NCBI RefSeq assembly: GCF_000715075.1
Contig: NC_134087.1
Location: 105,687,161 to 105,751,160 of the forward strand
Length of the DNA stretch: 64,000 nt
Origin: Nicotiana tabacum
Lineage: Eukaryota; Streptophyta; Magnoliopsida; Solanales; Solanaceae
Direction of reading: 5' to 3'
The position numbers were made by a program, and so were the translations under genes. Positions 1 to 10,258 of this stretch are shown here, one piece after another. The first letter of the stretch is position 1; each line of letters starts with the position of its first letter. The notes beneath the pieces were generated by a model. That model ran no database searches. It worked only from the letters and a program-made list of their open reading frames with translations, and was not told the origin of the DNA.

Positions 1-397
1 TGAGCATGTCTATCTTGGATTGCTTAACCTGCGTTGTTCCTTCATGAGCTGTCTGAAGAGCTTCCTAGATTTCTTTAACTGACTGACATGCTGATATCCT
101 GTTGTATTCATCAGGACCAATGCCACACACTAGAATTTTCTTTGCACGAAAATTCTTCTCTATGGCCTTTCTATTAGCATCATTAAATTCTTTCTTTGTC
201 TTGGGAATGGCTATAGATGGGTCGCCAAGGTTCTTGTTAGGGACAAAGGGTCCATCACATATGACATCCCATAGCTTAGAATTTTCAGCTATGATGAAGT
301 CATGCATCCTAGTTTTCCACCACCCATAGTATTGACCGTTGAACCTTGGAGGTCTGTAAGTAGACTGGCCTTCTTCAAAGTTTGGAGGAGCAGCCAT
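1..397 (-). pseudogene. Copia gag N-terminal region (DUF4219/UBN2-like), partial
   Basis: The reading frame starts at the ATG at 397 (MAAPPNFEEGQ...) and runs leftwards off the window. The conserved gag opening is visible: FNGQYYGWWKTRM followed by WDVICDGPF and, near residues 95-105, EYNRISACQSVKEI, typical of the capsid-like UBN2 domain of plant Ty1/copia gag. An in-frame TAG at 65-67 falls where relatives carry Trp (family knowledge), and the frame continues after it (EALQTAHEGT...), so the gene looks broken by one G-to-A change in the visible part. The zinc knuckle and pol lie outside the window. The gag at 29050-30569 is the same type but a different family. Confidence 0.85.
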
Positions 398-436
398 GAG
401 GATCCTTTCTAGGTGTTAACCTGATAGAAAGAACCT

Positions 437-448
437 GCTCTGATACCA
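437..448 (-). other. Primer binding site of element E (initiator tRNA-Met)
   Basis: Minus strand reads TGGTATCAGAGC, the usual initiator methionine tRNA complement, two bases inside the LTR end. It fixes the orientation and the inner LTR boundary of element E. Confidence 0.9.
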
Positions 449-450
449 AT

Positions 451-1092
451 TGATAGAATATAAGGGTCTACCAAACTCTATAGAGAACCGGGTTCTCTAT
501 TAATTCTACTATAACACATGCACACGGCAGTAAGTATATGACAAGAGGAATTTTACATAAAAAATTCCCAGCTCAACGAGATTAAAAACCACGACCGGCC
601 CTTATAGGATTTCAACTTCACTACTGAGAAACTTTTAAATTACAACCTATGCAATCTAGGAATTAACCTCTTAATCCCTCACTAACTTGTAATACTCTAT
701 TACAAGCCACTTTGTAATAACTCTATTATAAAGACTTTACAACTCGACTAACTCTATCCAAGACTCAAACACGAAGGTTTAAGATTTACAAAAGGGTTTC
801 CTACAGAATACTTCTAAACAAGCTAAGTAGGAAAACACTTGAAGAACTATTATAAAGTTACAACTCAACTAAGGACAAACAATAACTTGATGTGGGCACT
901 GGTCCGCAGTTGTTTGGTTCTTTGTTCTTGATGCACTTGAGAGTTGCTTGCTGGATGATCAGTCACGTGAGTGAGCTTTAGTGAAATCTCTAAGTGTTCA
1001 AGTGAATTTGTTTTACCTCCCTTGATGTTAATAATACATGTGTGACCTCACATACAATGATGTAAGCAAGGTAGGTAAAAACATACCCATCA
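451..1092 (-). repeat. 5' LTR of copia element E
   Basis: About 640 bp between the primer binding site and the flank. On the minus strand it ends in CTATCA next to the binding site. A perfect inverted repeat with 8-base arms, AGAGAACC/GGTTCTCT, lies at 482-498, close to that end. The outer boundary is uncertain; other CA ends occur up to 1122. No coding sequence is present. Confidence 0.6.
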
Positions 1093-1131
1093 GATTACCA
1101 AGTTAGGACAATAAGCAAGCCATTTTATCTA

Positions 1132-1736
1132 GGCAAAATACTTTAAAACCCCCCTAAACTTGACTCAGATTATTAGTTACAGCCTTAAACTATTCGTGGT
1201 CTTAATTACCCCCCTCAACATGACCTTTTGAGAGCCATTACCCCTGGATGCTGATGTGGCAAAGAGTGTGGGTGCACTCGTCTGCCACGTGGATTTTTCC
1301 TGTATATGTGGCATTTTCTTGAAAAATAATATATTTTTACCTTTTTAAGTATGTTACTTTTTTAGATAATTTTTTTGAATACAATTTATAATAAAACTTG
1401 GATAGAACTACATTATTTAGGATAGAATTTTTTGGCTATAATCTTTTATAATTATGGTGCTCTAATATATATATATATATATTACAGATTTTACCTGAAA
1501 AAGTAAAAATACACAGTTAAAATAAATAGTCATTACATCAAAAGAAGAAATAAAAAGAGTGTACAATTGCAAGAAATAAAATGAATCACTTGCATTATAC
1601 AATCTTTTTATTTCTTTTTTTTTGATTCAATGACTATTTATTTCAACTATATATTTTTACTTTTCAGGTAAAATTTGTAAAAAATATATTTTTAGTGCAC
1701 CATAATTTAGAGCTATATAGAAAATTATAGCCAAAA
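1132..1736 (+). repeat. Left arm and inner part of the MULE foldback
   Basis: Outer 300 bases form the left TIR. It pairs with the right arm through landmarks such as CCACGTGGATTTTTCCTG (about 1290-1307), present in inverse at about 4544-4561. The inner part from about 1425 is AT-rich and folds on itself. No gene is present. Confidence 0.8.
1425..1736. repeat. AT-rich hairpin inside the MULE arm
   Basis: Bases about 1434-1575 are the inverted complement of about 1595-1730, with a centre near 1585. Matching landmarks are TTTTACCTGAAAAAGTAAAA on the left and its inverse at about 1658-1676, and GGCTATAATC at 1435 against the inverse near 1725. It is either the original centre of the foldback or a second MITE inserted in it. 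The right arm (4296-4420) carries a more diverged copy of the same inner sequence. Confidence 0.7.
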
Positions 1737-1747
1737 TAATTAATTTC

Positions 1748-2462
1748 AAACTGTGGGTTGTGCAAGGATTGCAAGGTGATTCCGGGTGAGATACTCGGGA
1801 TGCAGCATAAGCTCTTAGTGATGGACGTTGGTATTATGTTAAAGAGGAGGAAAAGTTCTGCTCGAGGAAGACCGAGAATCAGGTGGGGAGCCTTAACTAA
1901 GGATAAAGCTAAAGAGTTGGAAGGGTGATTGTCGGCTATGGGAGCTTTGAGGAGCAGTGGTGATGCGAGCACTATGTGGTCAGCAATAATAGACTATATG
2001 AGGGAGGCTGTGAGAGTGGTGTTAGGGGTCTCGACGGGCGTCCCTGGTGGGCACAAAGGAAACTGGTGGTGAAATCAAATGGTCCAAGGTAAAGTGGAAG
2101 CGAAGAAGGCGGCGTACCTGAAGTTAGAGGGGAGCATAGGTGAGGAGGAGAGGCGAGTGTGCATGGAGAGGTATAAGGTAGCTAGGAAGGAAGCTAAGCT
2201 GGCGGTCATTGAGGCTAAGACTACTACCTATAGTCCTATGTATGAGGAACTGGGGGGAAAATACGGGGAAAAGAAGTTATTTCGGCTGGCCAAGTTGAGA
2301 GAGAGGAAGGCTCGGGATTTGGACCAAGTAAGATGCATCAAGGACGAAGATGGTAGAGTATTGATGGAAGATGCACAAATTAAGAGGAGATGGCAGACTT
2401 ACTTTCATAAAATTCTGAATGAAGAAGGGGATCGGGATATTGTGCTAGGCGAATTAGAGTAG
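1748..2462 (+). pseudogene. LINE-1 endonuclease C-terminus and connector to RT
   Basis: Translation starts within the endonuclease (NCGLCKDCKVIPGE, then MQHKLLVMDV), the conserved end of the APE-like domain in plant RTE elements. A TGA follows at about 1927. From 2079 to 2462 an open stretch carries the basic linker ([27 protein letters not shown], then [17 protein letters not shown] and [14 protein letters not shown]) that precedes the RT in this family. The catalytic N-terminal part of the endonuclease is missing through 5' truncation. Confidence 0.8.
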
Positions 2463-3951
2463 TCCGAGAGCCACCATGACTTTGGGTACTACAGGGGTAT
2501 CAAGGTTGAGGAGGTCATATGAGCTATGCGTAAGATGAGTAGGGGCAGAGCAACCGGGCCAGACGATATTCCGGTAGAATTTTGGAAGTGTATGGAGAGA
2601 GTAAGTTTGGAGTGGTTGACTGGGTTGTTTAATATTATTTTTAAGGTGAAAAGGATGCCGGATGAGTGGAGGTGGAGTACAGTGGTTCCATTGTATAAGA
2701 ACAAAGGTGATATCCAGAGTTGTAACAATTATAGGGGTATCAAATTATTGAGTTATACCATGAAAGTATGGGAGAGGGCGGTTGAAGCGAGGGTGAGGAT
2801 GACAGTGTCTGTTCCGACAACCAATTCTGGTTTATGCCGGGTCGTTCTACTACCGAAGCTATACACCTTGTTAGGAGGTTAGTGGAACTGTACAGAGAAA
2901 GGAAGAAGGATCTGCATATGGTGTTTATTGACCTAGAGAAAACGTATGACAAGGTTCCTAGAGAAGTTCTCTAGATATGCTTGGAAGCAAAATGTGTACC
3001 GATTCCCTATATTATGGAGATTAAGGACATGTATGATGGGGATAAGACTCGAGTTAGGATAGTAGGAGGCGACTCTGAGCATTCTCCGGTTGTAATGGGG
3101 TTACACCAAGGCTCTATGCTCAGTCCGTTCTTATTCGCCGTGGTGATAGACGCGTTAACACATCATATTCAAGGGGAGGTGCCATGGTACATGTTATTTG
3201 CCGATGACATAGTTCTGAATGATGAGTCACGAGCTGATGTTAAAGAGAGGCTGGAGGATTGGAGACATGCTCTTGAGTCTAAGGGTTTCAAACTGAGCAG
3301 GACGAAGACGGAATACCCGGAGTGTAAGTTTAGCGCTAAGCCGGGGGAAGTGGGCGTAAGACTTGAATCACAGGTTATCCCAAGCAGAGGCAGCTTCAAG
3401 TACCTTAGGTCGGTTATCCAGGGGGGAGGGGAGATCGACGAGAATGTCATATACCGTATTGGGGTAGGATGGATGAAGTGGATGTTAGCATCTAGAGTCC
3501 CGTGTGACAAAAGAGTGCCACCGATACTCAGAGGTAAGTTCTATAAAGCGGTGGTTAGACCGACCATGATGTATGGGGCTGAGTGTTGGCCGATTAAGAA
3601 CTCACATATCCAGAAGATGAAAGTAGCAGAAATAAGGATATTAAGGTGGATGTGCAGGTGCACTAGGATTGATAAGATTAGGAATGACAATATTTGGGAG
3701 AAGGTGTACGTGGCCCCCATTGATGACAAGATGCGGGAAGTGAGGCTTAGATGGTTCGGGCATGTTCAACGGAGAAGCCCAGATGCTCCGGTAAGGAGGT
3801 GTGAGAAGCTGGTTGCGGAGGGCACTAAGAGGTAGAGGGCGGCCTAAGAAATATTGGGGAGAAGTGATAAGGCAGGATATTGCGAGACTTCAGATTTCCG
3901 AAGACATGACACTTGATAAAAAGATGTAGAGGTCGAGTATTAGGGTTGTAG
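2463..3951 (+). pseudogene. LINE-1 reverse transcriptase and C-terminal domain
   Basis: RT blocks appear in order: RATGPDDIPVEFW (about 2548), NNYRGIKLLS (about 2725), FIDLEK-YDKVPRE (2923-2970), GLHQGSMLSPFLF (about 3100) and the catalytic FADD at 3197-3208. The longest open piece is 2981-3835. The C-terminal part shows [20 protein letters not shown] (about 3570) and RLRWFGHVQRR, standard for plant RTE elements. A frameshift near 2810-2830, a TAG where Trp is expected at 2972-2974, and a frameshift near 3820 break the frame; the tail [20 protein letters not shown] is legible to about 3915 in another frame. Confidence 0.85.
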
Positions 3952-4295
3952 GTTAGGAGATATTCGAGTCTTGCTTTGCTTCGTACCTTTGTGAGACTAG
4001 TCTGGTAGGATTTTTGTGTAAGATAGCTAGTGACAATGTTGTATCTTACTATTTCGCAATGCAGGACATATTTACTAGCTAACGCTTTTGCTTTGCATCT
4101 TTCTTCTGGATTTCATGTTGTTCCTATTTTTCCTATGATTTTTGTGGTGATACTAATACTCTCTTCTTTTGTCTTTTTATTTTCTTGAGCCGAGAGTCTT
4201 TCGAAAATAGCCTCTCTACTCCTTCGGGGTAGGGCTAAGATATGCGTACACACTACCATCCCGGATTTTACTGGGTTGTTGTTGTTGTTGTTTTA

Positions 4296-4631
4296 TTTTT
4301 TATAACTTTTTAGATGCCTTAACTATTTATTTCACATGTATAAATCTTTATTTTTAGGTCAAATTCAAAAAAAAAAATTAACTAAAACTTTATTAGTTTT
4401 TAGCCAAATAAAATTTTTTGGCCTAAATAATGTAGTTCTATCCAAGTTTTATTATAAATTGTATTCGAAAAAAAATTATCTAAAAAATTAACATACTTAA
4501 AAAGGTAAAAATCTATTTATTTTTCAATAAAATGCCACATATACAGGAAAAATCCACGTGGTAGGTGAGTGCACCCACACTCTTTGCCACATCAGCGTCC
4601 ACATGAGTAATGGTTCTCAAAAGACCAAGTT
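4296..4631 (-). repeat. Right arm of the MULE foldback, inner segment
   Basis: Inverse of the left arm from about 1560 back to 1220, with the best match over 4420-4620. It ends at the copia insertion point; AAGTT at 4627-4631 is the copia TSD. Confidence 0.8.
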
Positions 4632-4870
4632 TGAACGTACAAGAAAGGGGGAGGGGGAGGGGGGGGTGAATTGTAGCCTTTTTAAATTTCTAGTCGACTA
4701 CTCTTCAGACCTAGTCGACTTATGCAGAGACAGTCTGCACAGAACTATTAGTCCTTTCAATTTAAGTAGATACTAATCACAACAAATAATAAGGTGTATA
4801 ATAAAATATGAGAGCAGTAAAATAAATGATACCAGAAATTTTATACTAGTTCGGAACCAATGTGGTATCC
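4632..4870 (-). repeat. Copia F 3' LTR, segment 1
   Basis: Matches 30632 onward (TGAA-GTACAAGA, a G-rich run, then CTAGTCGACTACTCTTCAGA). Interrupted at 4870 by gypsy element A, with TATCC as the duplicated target. Confidence 0.9.
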
Positions 4871-5540
4871 TGTCACGACCCCGATTCGCCCTCCGTGAAC
4901 CATCGTGACGGAACCTAGTCTCTACGACTAGGTAAGCCTAACAATGCGAAAAATAAACCAATTTGCGGAAGAAACAATTAAAACAGAAATAGTAAAATAA
5001 AACAACATTTAAAAATGCCACTCGGCATACACAATATCAACTCTCAAAAACTAATACATTTCCCAAAACCTGGAATCTCATGAACACAAACGTTTAAATG
5101 TATACAAGTATCTAACTCCAGAATATCTAACAAGGAAAGAAAATACATTAGGGCTAATACTTAAAAGGGAGAGTAGAAAGGGACTCTTTGGTCTGCGGAT
5201 GCGGCAAATATACCTTAGAGTCTCTACGTACGCCTCGTCTCAAGCGCGATAAGTCTGGGTAGAGGTACCTGGATCTGCACAAGAAAAACATGCACAGAAA
5301 GGGCATGAGTACACCACAGCGGTACTCAGTAAGTGCCAAGCCTAACCTCGGTCGGGTAGTGATGAGGAAGGTCAGGGCCCTACTGAGATTAAATAAAATA
5401 TATAGTGTGACAGTTTAAGATAAAGCAGTACAGTTGAAAGATAACGATAAGAATTAATACATGATAATAAAGATAACTACAATTGAAACAGAGGCAAAAA
5501 CAATCACAAAGAATACTACTCTTCACAAAGATAATAACCA

Positions 5541-5745
5541 GGATCTCTCAGTATCCCAAGGATCTCTTAGTACCCTCAATATGTGCCAGGGATCTCTTGG
5601 TATCCCGAGGATCTCTTGGTATCCTCAATATATGCTAGGGATCTCCTGGTATCCCGAGGATCTCTTGGTATCCTCAATATACATGCTAGGGATCTCTCGA
5701 TATCCCACACCTCAGCTCAAATCATAAATACGTACAGGGGATCTC
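5541..5745. repeat. Minisatellite in the 3' LTR of A
   Basis: About eight degenerate units built on GGATCTCTTGGTATCC, alternating with spacers such as TCAATATATGCTAG. The paired LTR carries a variant array at 13370-13570 with a different unit arrangement. Confidence 0.8.
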
Positions 5746-6644
5746 CTGGGATGCCGTCACGTAGTCCCAAAGTAAAAACACACAGTAACAACACAAGAAA
5801 TACTCAATTAAGCTCAATTTCGTACCAAGTAAAACAGGTAATTCTAACCTAACATGCTTCACAAAATACAATTAAGACAGTTTAAGCAATAAAATAATTA
5901 AGTCAATTAAACATGCTTCTCTAAGCTAACAACCGGCTAAAATTTCAAGTAGAGTAAGCAGGAAAGGAAAACACAATTAAAGCTACTTTAGTGAAAACAT
6001 ATTTTTCATCAATTAGCACAAGTACGCACTCGTCATCTCACGTGCAAGACATTTCAATTACCATAATACCAAATCCTAAGTAGAATGTCCCCCACACAAG
6101 GTTAGGCAAGCCACTTACCTCGAACTAGCTCAAATAAATCCGAAACCACGCTCTTGCCACGAGTACTCGACTCCAAATGGCCCAAATCTATTCAATTCAA
6201 TTTCATAATGTAAATAACACTTCAAGTAGCTGATTCTACAAAGAAATTTCTAAGCTAACTCGCGAAATTAGGTAAAATAACCAAAACGCCCCTCGGGCCC
6301 ACGTCTTGGAATCGGGTAAAATTTACATTTTCAGAATCCTCACACTCCCACGAGTTCAGTCATACCAAAAGTACCAAAATCCAAGGTCAGATTCCCAATC
6401 AAAAGTCGAATTCTAAGTCTAAGAACTTTCTTCCAACTTTCCCCCAATTTTCATCTCCAATCCGAAATTAAATGTTAAAACTAACAATAGATTGATGGAA
6501 TATAACTAGAAAGGGTTAAAGAATTGTTACCCAATGATTTTCTCTTCAACTCCCTCCCAAAATCGCCCTCTCCCGAGCTCCAATTTGATTTTTCCAAGTT
6601 TAGAAACTAAATCCTCGAAATCCCTATTTTCTGACCAGTGAAAC

Positions 6645-6895
6645 CACATCTACGGTCCTGGGACTGCACCTGCAGCCCCGCTTCTGTGGAGCCAAGGTCG
6701 CATCTGCGACTTTTCGTTAAAGGAGGACTTTACGCACCTGCGACTAGCTTACCGTAAATGCGGAGCCGCTTCTACGATGCCCTGACCGCATCTACAGTCA
6801 ACTCCCTTTTTGCCTTAAACCGTTTCTGCGGTTGCTCGACCACTTCTGCGGCCTCGCACCTGCAGTCCCCATGCCGCGGGAGCGGTTATGATAGC
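6645..6895. repeat. CG-rich palindromic microrepeats in the LTR of A
   Basis: Many short near-palindromes of the form CCGCA-NN-TGCGG and CGCACCTGCG scattered over 250 bases. The same motif type marks the LTRs of element C. Confidence 0.7.
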
Positions 6896-7573
6896 AGACT
6901 TAAAGCTTCAGCTGCAACTTTCAACTCCAAACCTTTTCGTCAAACATTCGAAATCATCCCGAGGATCCCAGGACCTCAACCAAAAGCACGAACAAGTCAT
7001 ATACCACTATCACAACTTATACCAATCCTTAGAACTCCTAAAACAACATCAAAACAATGAATCAACCACGGATTCAAGCCTAAGAACTCCCAAAACTCTA
7101 AATTTACGCTTTTGGTCAAAAAGTCTATCAAACCTCGTCCGAATGACCTGAAATTTTGCACACACGTCACATTCAACACTACGGAGCTACTCCAACTTCT
7201 GGAATTCTATTCCAACCCTCGGATCAAAATCTCACTAGCAAACCGGAAACTTGGAAATTCGACTTTCGGCATTTCAAGCCTAAATTAGCTACAGACCTCC
7301 AATACACAATCCGAACATGCCCCTAAGCCCGAAATCACCCAACGGAGCTAACAGAATCATCAAAATTCCCTTCCGAGGCCGTCTTCACACTATTCTGACT
7401 ACGGTCAATTTTTCCAAAACTTAAGCTCTCATTTAGGGACTAAGTGTCCCAAAACTCTCCGAAACTCAAAACCGAACATCCCAGCAAATGAAAATAGTAG
7501 AAATAAACATGGGGAAAGCAGTTAATAGGGGATCGGGGCATTAATTCTTGAGACGACCGGCCGGGTCATCACA

Positions 7574-7588
7574 TCCTCCTACACTTAA
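7574..7588 (-). other. Polypurine tract of gypsy A
   Basis: Minus strand reads AGTGTAGGAGGA directly before the TGTGATGACC start of the 3' LTR, where plus-strand priming is expected. Confidence 0.7.
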
Positions 7589-7595
7589 ACATTCA

Positions 7596-7607
7596 TTCGT
7601 CCTCGAA
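7596..7607. other. PPT-side palindrome of gypsy A
   Basis: TTCGTCCTCGAA (minus TTCGAGGACGAA) can form a 4-bp stem. It also encodes the final Phe-Glu-Asp-Glu of the polyprotein. The same motif sits beside the PPT in B, C and D. Confidence 0.6.
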
Positions 7608-7619
7608 CAAGCATAGAGA

Positions 7620-8378
7620 CATACCTGAAGTAGTGAAAAGATGAGGGTAACAGCTGCACATATCTTGCTCGGTCTCCCAGGTTGCCTCCTCGATTGGCTG
7701 ACCCCGCCACTGAACCTTTTCTAACGCAATGTTCTTTTACCTCAGCTTTCTAACCTGCCTATCCAATATTGCCACTGACTCCTCAACATAGGATAGATCC
7801 TTATCCAGCTGGACTGAACTGAAATCCAATACGTGCGACGGATCACCGTGATACCTTTGGAGCATCGAAACATGAAATACCAGATGAACTCCTGCCAAGC
7901 TGGGAGGTAGGTCAAGCTCATAAGCAACCTCCCCAACATGCCTCAATATCTCAAAAGGGCCAATAAACCTCGGACTCAACTTTCCTTTCTTCCCGAATCT
8001 CATAACACCTTTCATAGGCGATACTCGAAGCAGAACCCGCTATCCAACCATATAGGAAATATCACGAACCTTCCGGTCCGCGTAACTCTTCTGTATGGAC
8101 TGGGCTATACAGAGTCTATCCTGAATCACCTTAACCTTCTCTAAAGCATCCTAAACCAAGTATGTGCCCAATAATCTGGCCTCACCCGGCTCAAACCAAT
8201 CCACCGAGGATCTACACTGCCTACCATATAAAGCTTTGTACGGTGCCATCTGAATGTTGGACTGATAGCTGTTGTTGTAGGAAAACTCCGCCAATGGCAA
8301 GAACTGATCCCAAGACCCTCCAAACTCAATCATACACGCACAGAGCATATCCTCAAGAATCTGAATAGTGCACTCGGA
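7620..8378 (-). pseudogene. Gypsy A integrase C-terminal part and chromodomain remnant
   Basis: From 8348 to 8151 the end of the integrase core is legible (EFGGSWDQFLPLAEFSYNNS, then MAPYKALYGRQCRS). From 8015 to 7737 comes the GPF/Y-type module (MKGVMRFGKKGKLSPRFIGP, then VHLVFHVSMLQRYHGDPSHV and DRQVRKLR). Below 7740 the chromodomain continues in a shifted frame (VQWRGQPIEEATWET-like, then YPHLF), to about 7625. At least three frame changes occur, including a TAG close after the LTR-proximal DRQVRKLR. Integrases of this type use the chromodomain to direct insertion to heterochromatin (family knowledge). Confidence 0.8.
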
Positions 8379-8932
8379 CTATTCGTCCGTTTGAGGGTGA
8401 AATGCTGTACTCAACTCCACACGAGTACCCACCTCATGCTCAATGGCCCTCCAGAACCGTGATGTGAACTGAGTACCTCTATCTGAAATGATGGAAACTG
8501 GAATACCATGCAGACGAACAATCTCCCGGATATAAATCTCTGCTAGACGCTCCAAAAAATAGGCATACACACAGGAATGAAGTGCGCGAACTTGGTCAGC
8601 CGTTCCACAATCACCCAAATAGCATCGAACTTTCTCAAAGTTCGTGCGAGCCTAACTTCAAAGTCCATGGTGATCCGCTCCCACTTCCACTACGGAATCT
8701 CTATTTGTTGAAGCAACCTACCCGGTCTCTAGTGCTCATACTTCACCTGCTGACAGTTGAGGCACCGATCTACAAATCCAACTATATCTTTCTTCATCCG
8801 CCTCCACCAATAGTGCTGCCTCAAATCCTGATACATCTTCGTGGCACCCGGATGAATGGAATACCGCAAACTATAAGCCTCCCCCAGAATCAACTCCCGA
8901 AGCCCATCCACATTGGGCACACAAATCCGGCC
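8379..8932 (-). pseudogene. Gypsy A integrase zinc-binding and core region
   Basis: The HHCC finger lies at 8920-8729 (SIHPGATKMYQDLRQHYWW, then CLNCQQVKYEH), complete in its two His and two Cys. The catalytic core follows in another frame: ISDRGTQFTSRFW carries the second catalytic Asp and FHPQTDE precedes the region of the catalytic Glu (8618-8379). The segment holding the first Asp (8620-8728) is frameshifted. Confidence 0.82.
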
Positions 8933-10258
8933 CTACATCCTCAACACCCCATCATCACCAATAGTCATATCTCTAGCATCACCATGCTGAACTTTGTCCT
9001 TGAGGACGAGAAAATGAGGGTCATCATATTGACGCTCCCTGATACGATCAAATAAGGAAGACCGAGAAACCACGCAAGTTAGAACCCGATTGGGCTCCGA
9101 AAGATCCAATCTCACAAACTGGCTGGATAAGGCCTGAACATCCATCGCCATAGGCCTCTCCAATGCTGGTAAATAAGCCAAACTTCCCAAACTCTCTGCT
9201 CGGTGACTCAAGGCATCAACCACCACATTGGCCTTGCCCGGATGATACAAAATAGTGATATCATAGTCCTTTAGCAACTCTAACCATCTCCTTTGGCGCA
9301 AATTTAGATCCTTTTTCTTGAACAGGTGCTGCAAGCTTCGATGATCAGTATAAATCTCACAGGGGACACCGTACAAGTAATGACGCAAGATCTTCAGGGC
9401 GTGAACAATGGCAGCTAACTCAAGGTCGTGGACGAGATAATTCTTCTCGTGAACCTTCAAATGTCTGGACGCGTAGGCAATAACCATACCATCTTGCATC
9501 AAAACTGCTCTAAGGCCAATCCTCGAGGCATCACAATAGACAGTGTAAGACCCCGAACCTGTAAGTAGTATCAAAATTGGGGCTGTAGTCAAAGCTGTCT
9601 TGAGCTTCTGAAAGCTCGCCTCACACTTTTCCATCCACTGGAACGGAGCACCCTTTTGGGTCAGTCTGGTCATAGGGGCTGCAATCGATGAAAATCCCTC
9701 AATAAAATGACGGTAATAACCTACCAAGCCAAGAAAACTACGGATCTTTGTAGCTGAGGACAGTCTAGGCCAACTCTGCACTGCTTCTACTTTATTCGGA
9801 TCCACCTTTATCCCCTCACTAGAAACCACGTGACCCAAGAATGCCACGGAATCCAACCAAAACTCACATTTCGAGAACTTAGCATATAATTTCTTCTCTC
9901 TCAGAGTCTGAAGCACAGTCCTCAGGTGCTGCTCATGATCTTCCCGGCTCCGGGAATATACCAGAATATCATCAATAAAGACAATGACGAACAAGTCAAG
10001 ATATGACCGGAACACCCTGTGCATCAAATGCATAAAGGCTGCTGGGGCATTAGTCAGCCCAAATGACATAACAAGGAACTCGTAATGACCATACCGAGTC
10101 CTGAAAGTAGTGTTTGGGATATCTAGCTCCCGAATCTTCAACTGATGGTAACCTAAGCGCAAGTCAATCTTAGAAAACACCCGTGCACCCTGAAGCTGGT
10201 CAAACAGATCATCAATATGAGGCAAAAGATAATGGTTCTTCACTGTAACTTTGTTCAA
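8933..10258 (-). pseudogene. Gypsy A reverse transcriptase C-terminal two thirds and RNase H
   Basis: The longest open segment of the element, 441 codons without a stop. RT motifs are [15 protein letters not shown] (catalytic Asp block), [15 protein letters not shown] and [13 protein letters not shown], with catalytic FIDD at 9968-9979. RNase H follows with [28 protein letters not shown] and [10 protein letters not shown], giving the acidic D, E and D residues. The end ([15 protein letters not shown]) leads into the integrase linker. The frame is separated from the upstream RT part by a TAG where IDYRQLNK is expected, a Gln-to-stop change. Confidence 0.9.

Larger units (their letters stand above)
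1..1092 (-). mobile_element. Ty1/copia retrotransposon (element E), 5' end only
   Basis: Minus-strand copia element cut by the left edge of the window. Reading leftwards it shows a 5' LTR (about 1092 to 451), a two-base spacer, a primer binding site (448-437), a short leader and the start of gag (397 to beyond 1). The inner LTR edge is fixed by the binding site. The outer edge at 1092 is only a guess from terminal symmetry (TGATGG...CTATCA), because no paired LTR is visible. Pol and the 3' LTR lie outside the window. Confidence 0.8.
1747..4291 (+). mobile_element. RTE-type LINE, 5' truncated (LINE-1)
   Basis: A non-LTR retrotransposon fragment. It opens inside the endonuclease domain, runs through the reverse transcriptase and C-terminal region, and ends in a 3' tail of TTG repeats (4275-4291), the usual end of plant RTE LINEs. 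It lies inside the MULE foldback, between its left hairpin and its right arm. I could not identify a clear TSD. Frameshifts and stops show it is dead. Confidence 0.85.
4871..7573 (-). repeat. 3' LTR of gypsy A
   Basis: Minus strand begins TGTGATGACCCGGCC at 7573 and ends GGGTCGTGACA at 4871. Shares its whole length with 12702-15390. Contains a 16-bp-unit minisatellite (5541-5745) and a CG-rich microrepeat zone (6645-6895). No gene is present; short open frames here recur identically in the other LTR. Confidence 0.92.

Noticed and set aside
437..448. tRNA-like sequence TGGTATCAGAGC
   Set aside because: Only the 12-base primer binding site is present; no cloverleaf around it here or at the other sites.
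1748..3951. Host gene resembling annotated craniofacial-development-like proteins
   Set aside because: Such database names often label RTE LINE fragments; the FADD box, broken frames and TTG tail identify a LINE.
5154..5339. 61-codon minus-strand open frame, identical at 12985-13170
   Set aside because: Identity follows from the two LTRs of A, not from protein conservation.
5541..5745. Regularly spaced short repeats, considered as a CRISPR-like array
   Set aside because: Units are adjacent or separated by repeated, not unique, spacers, in a plant LTR; a minisatellite.
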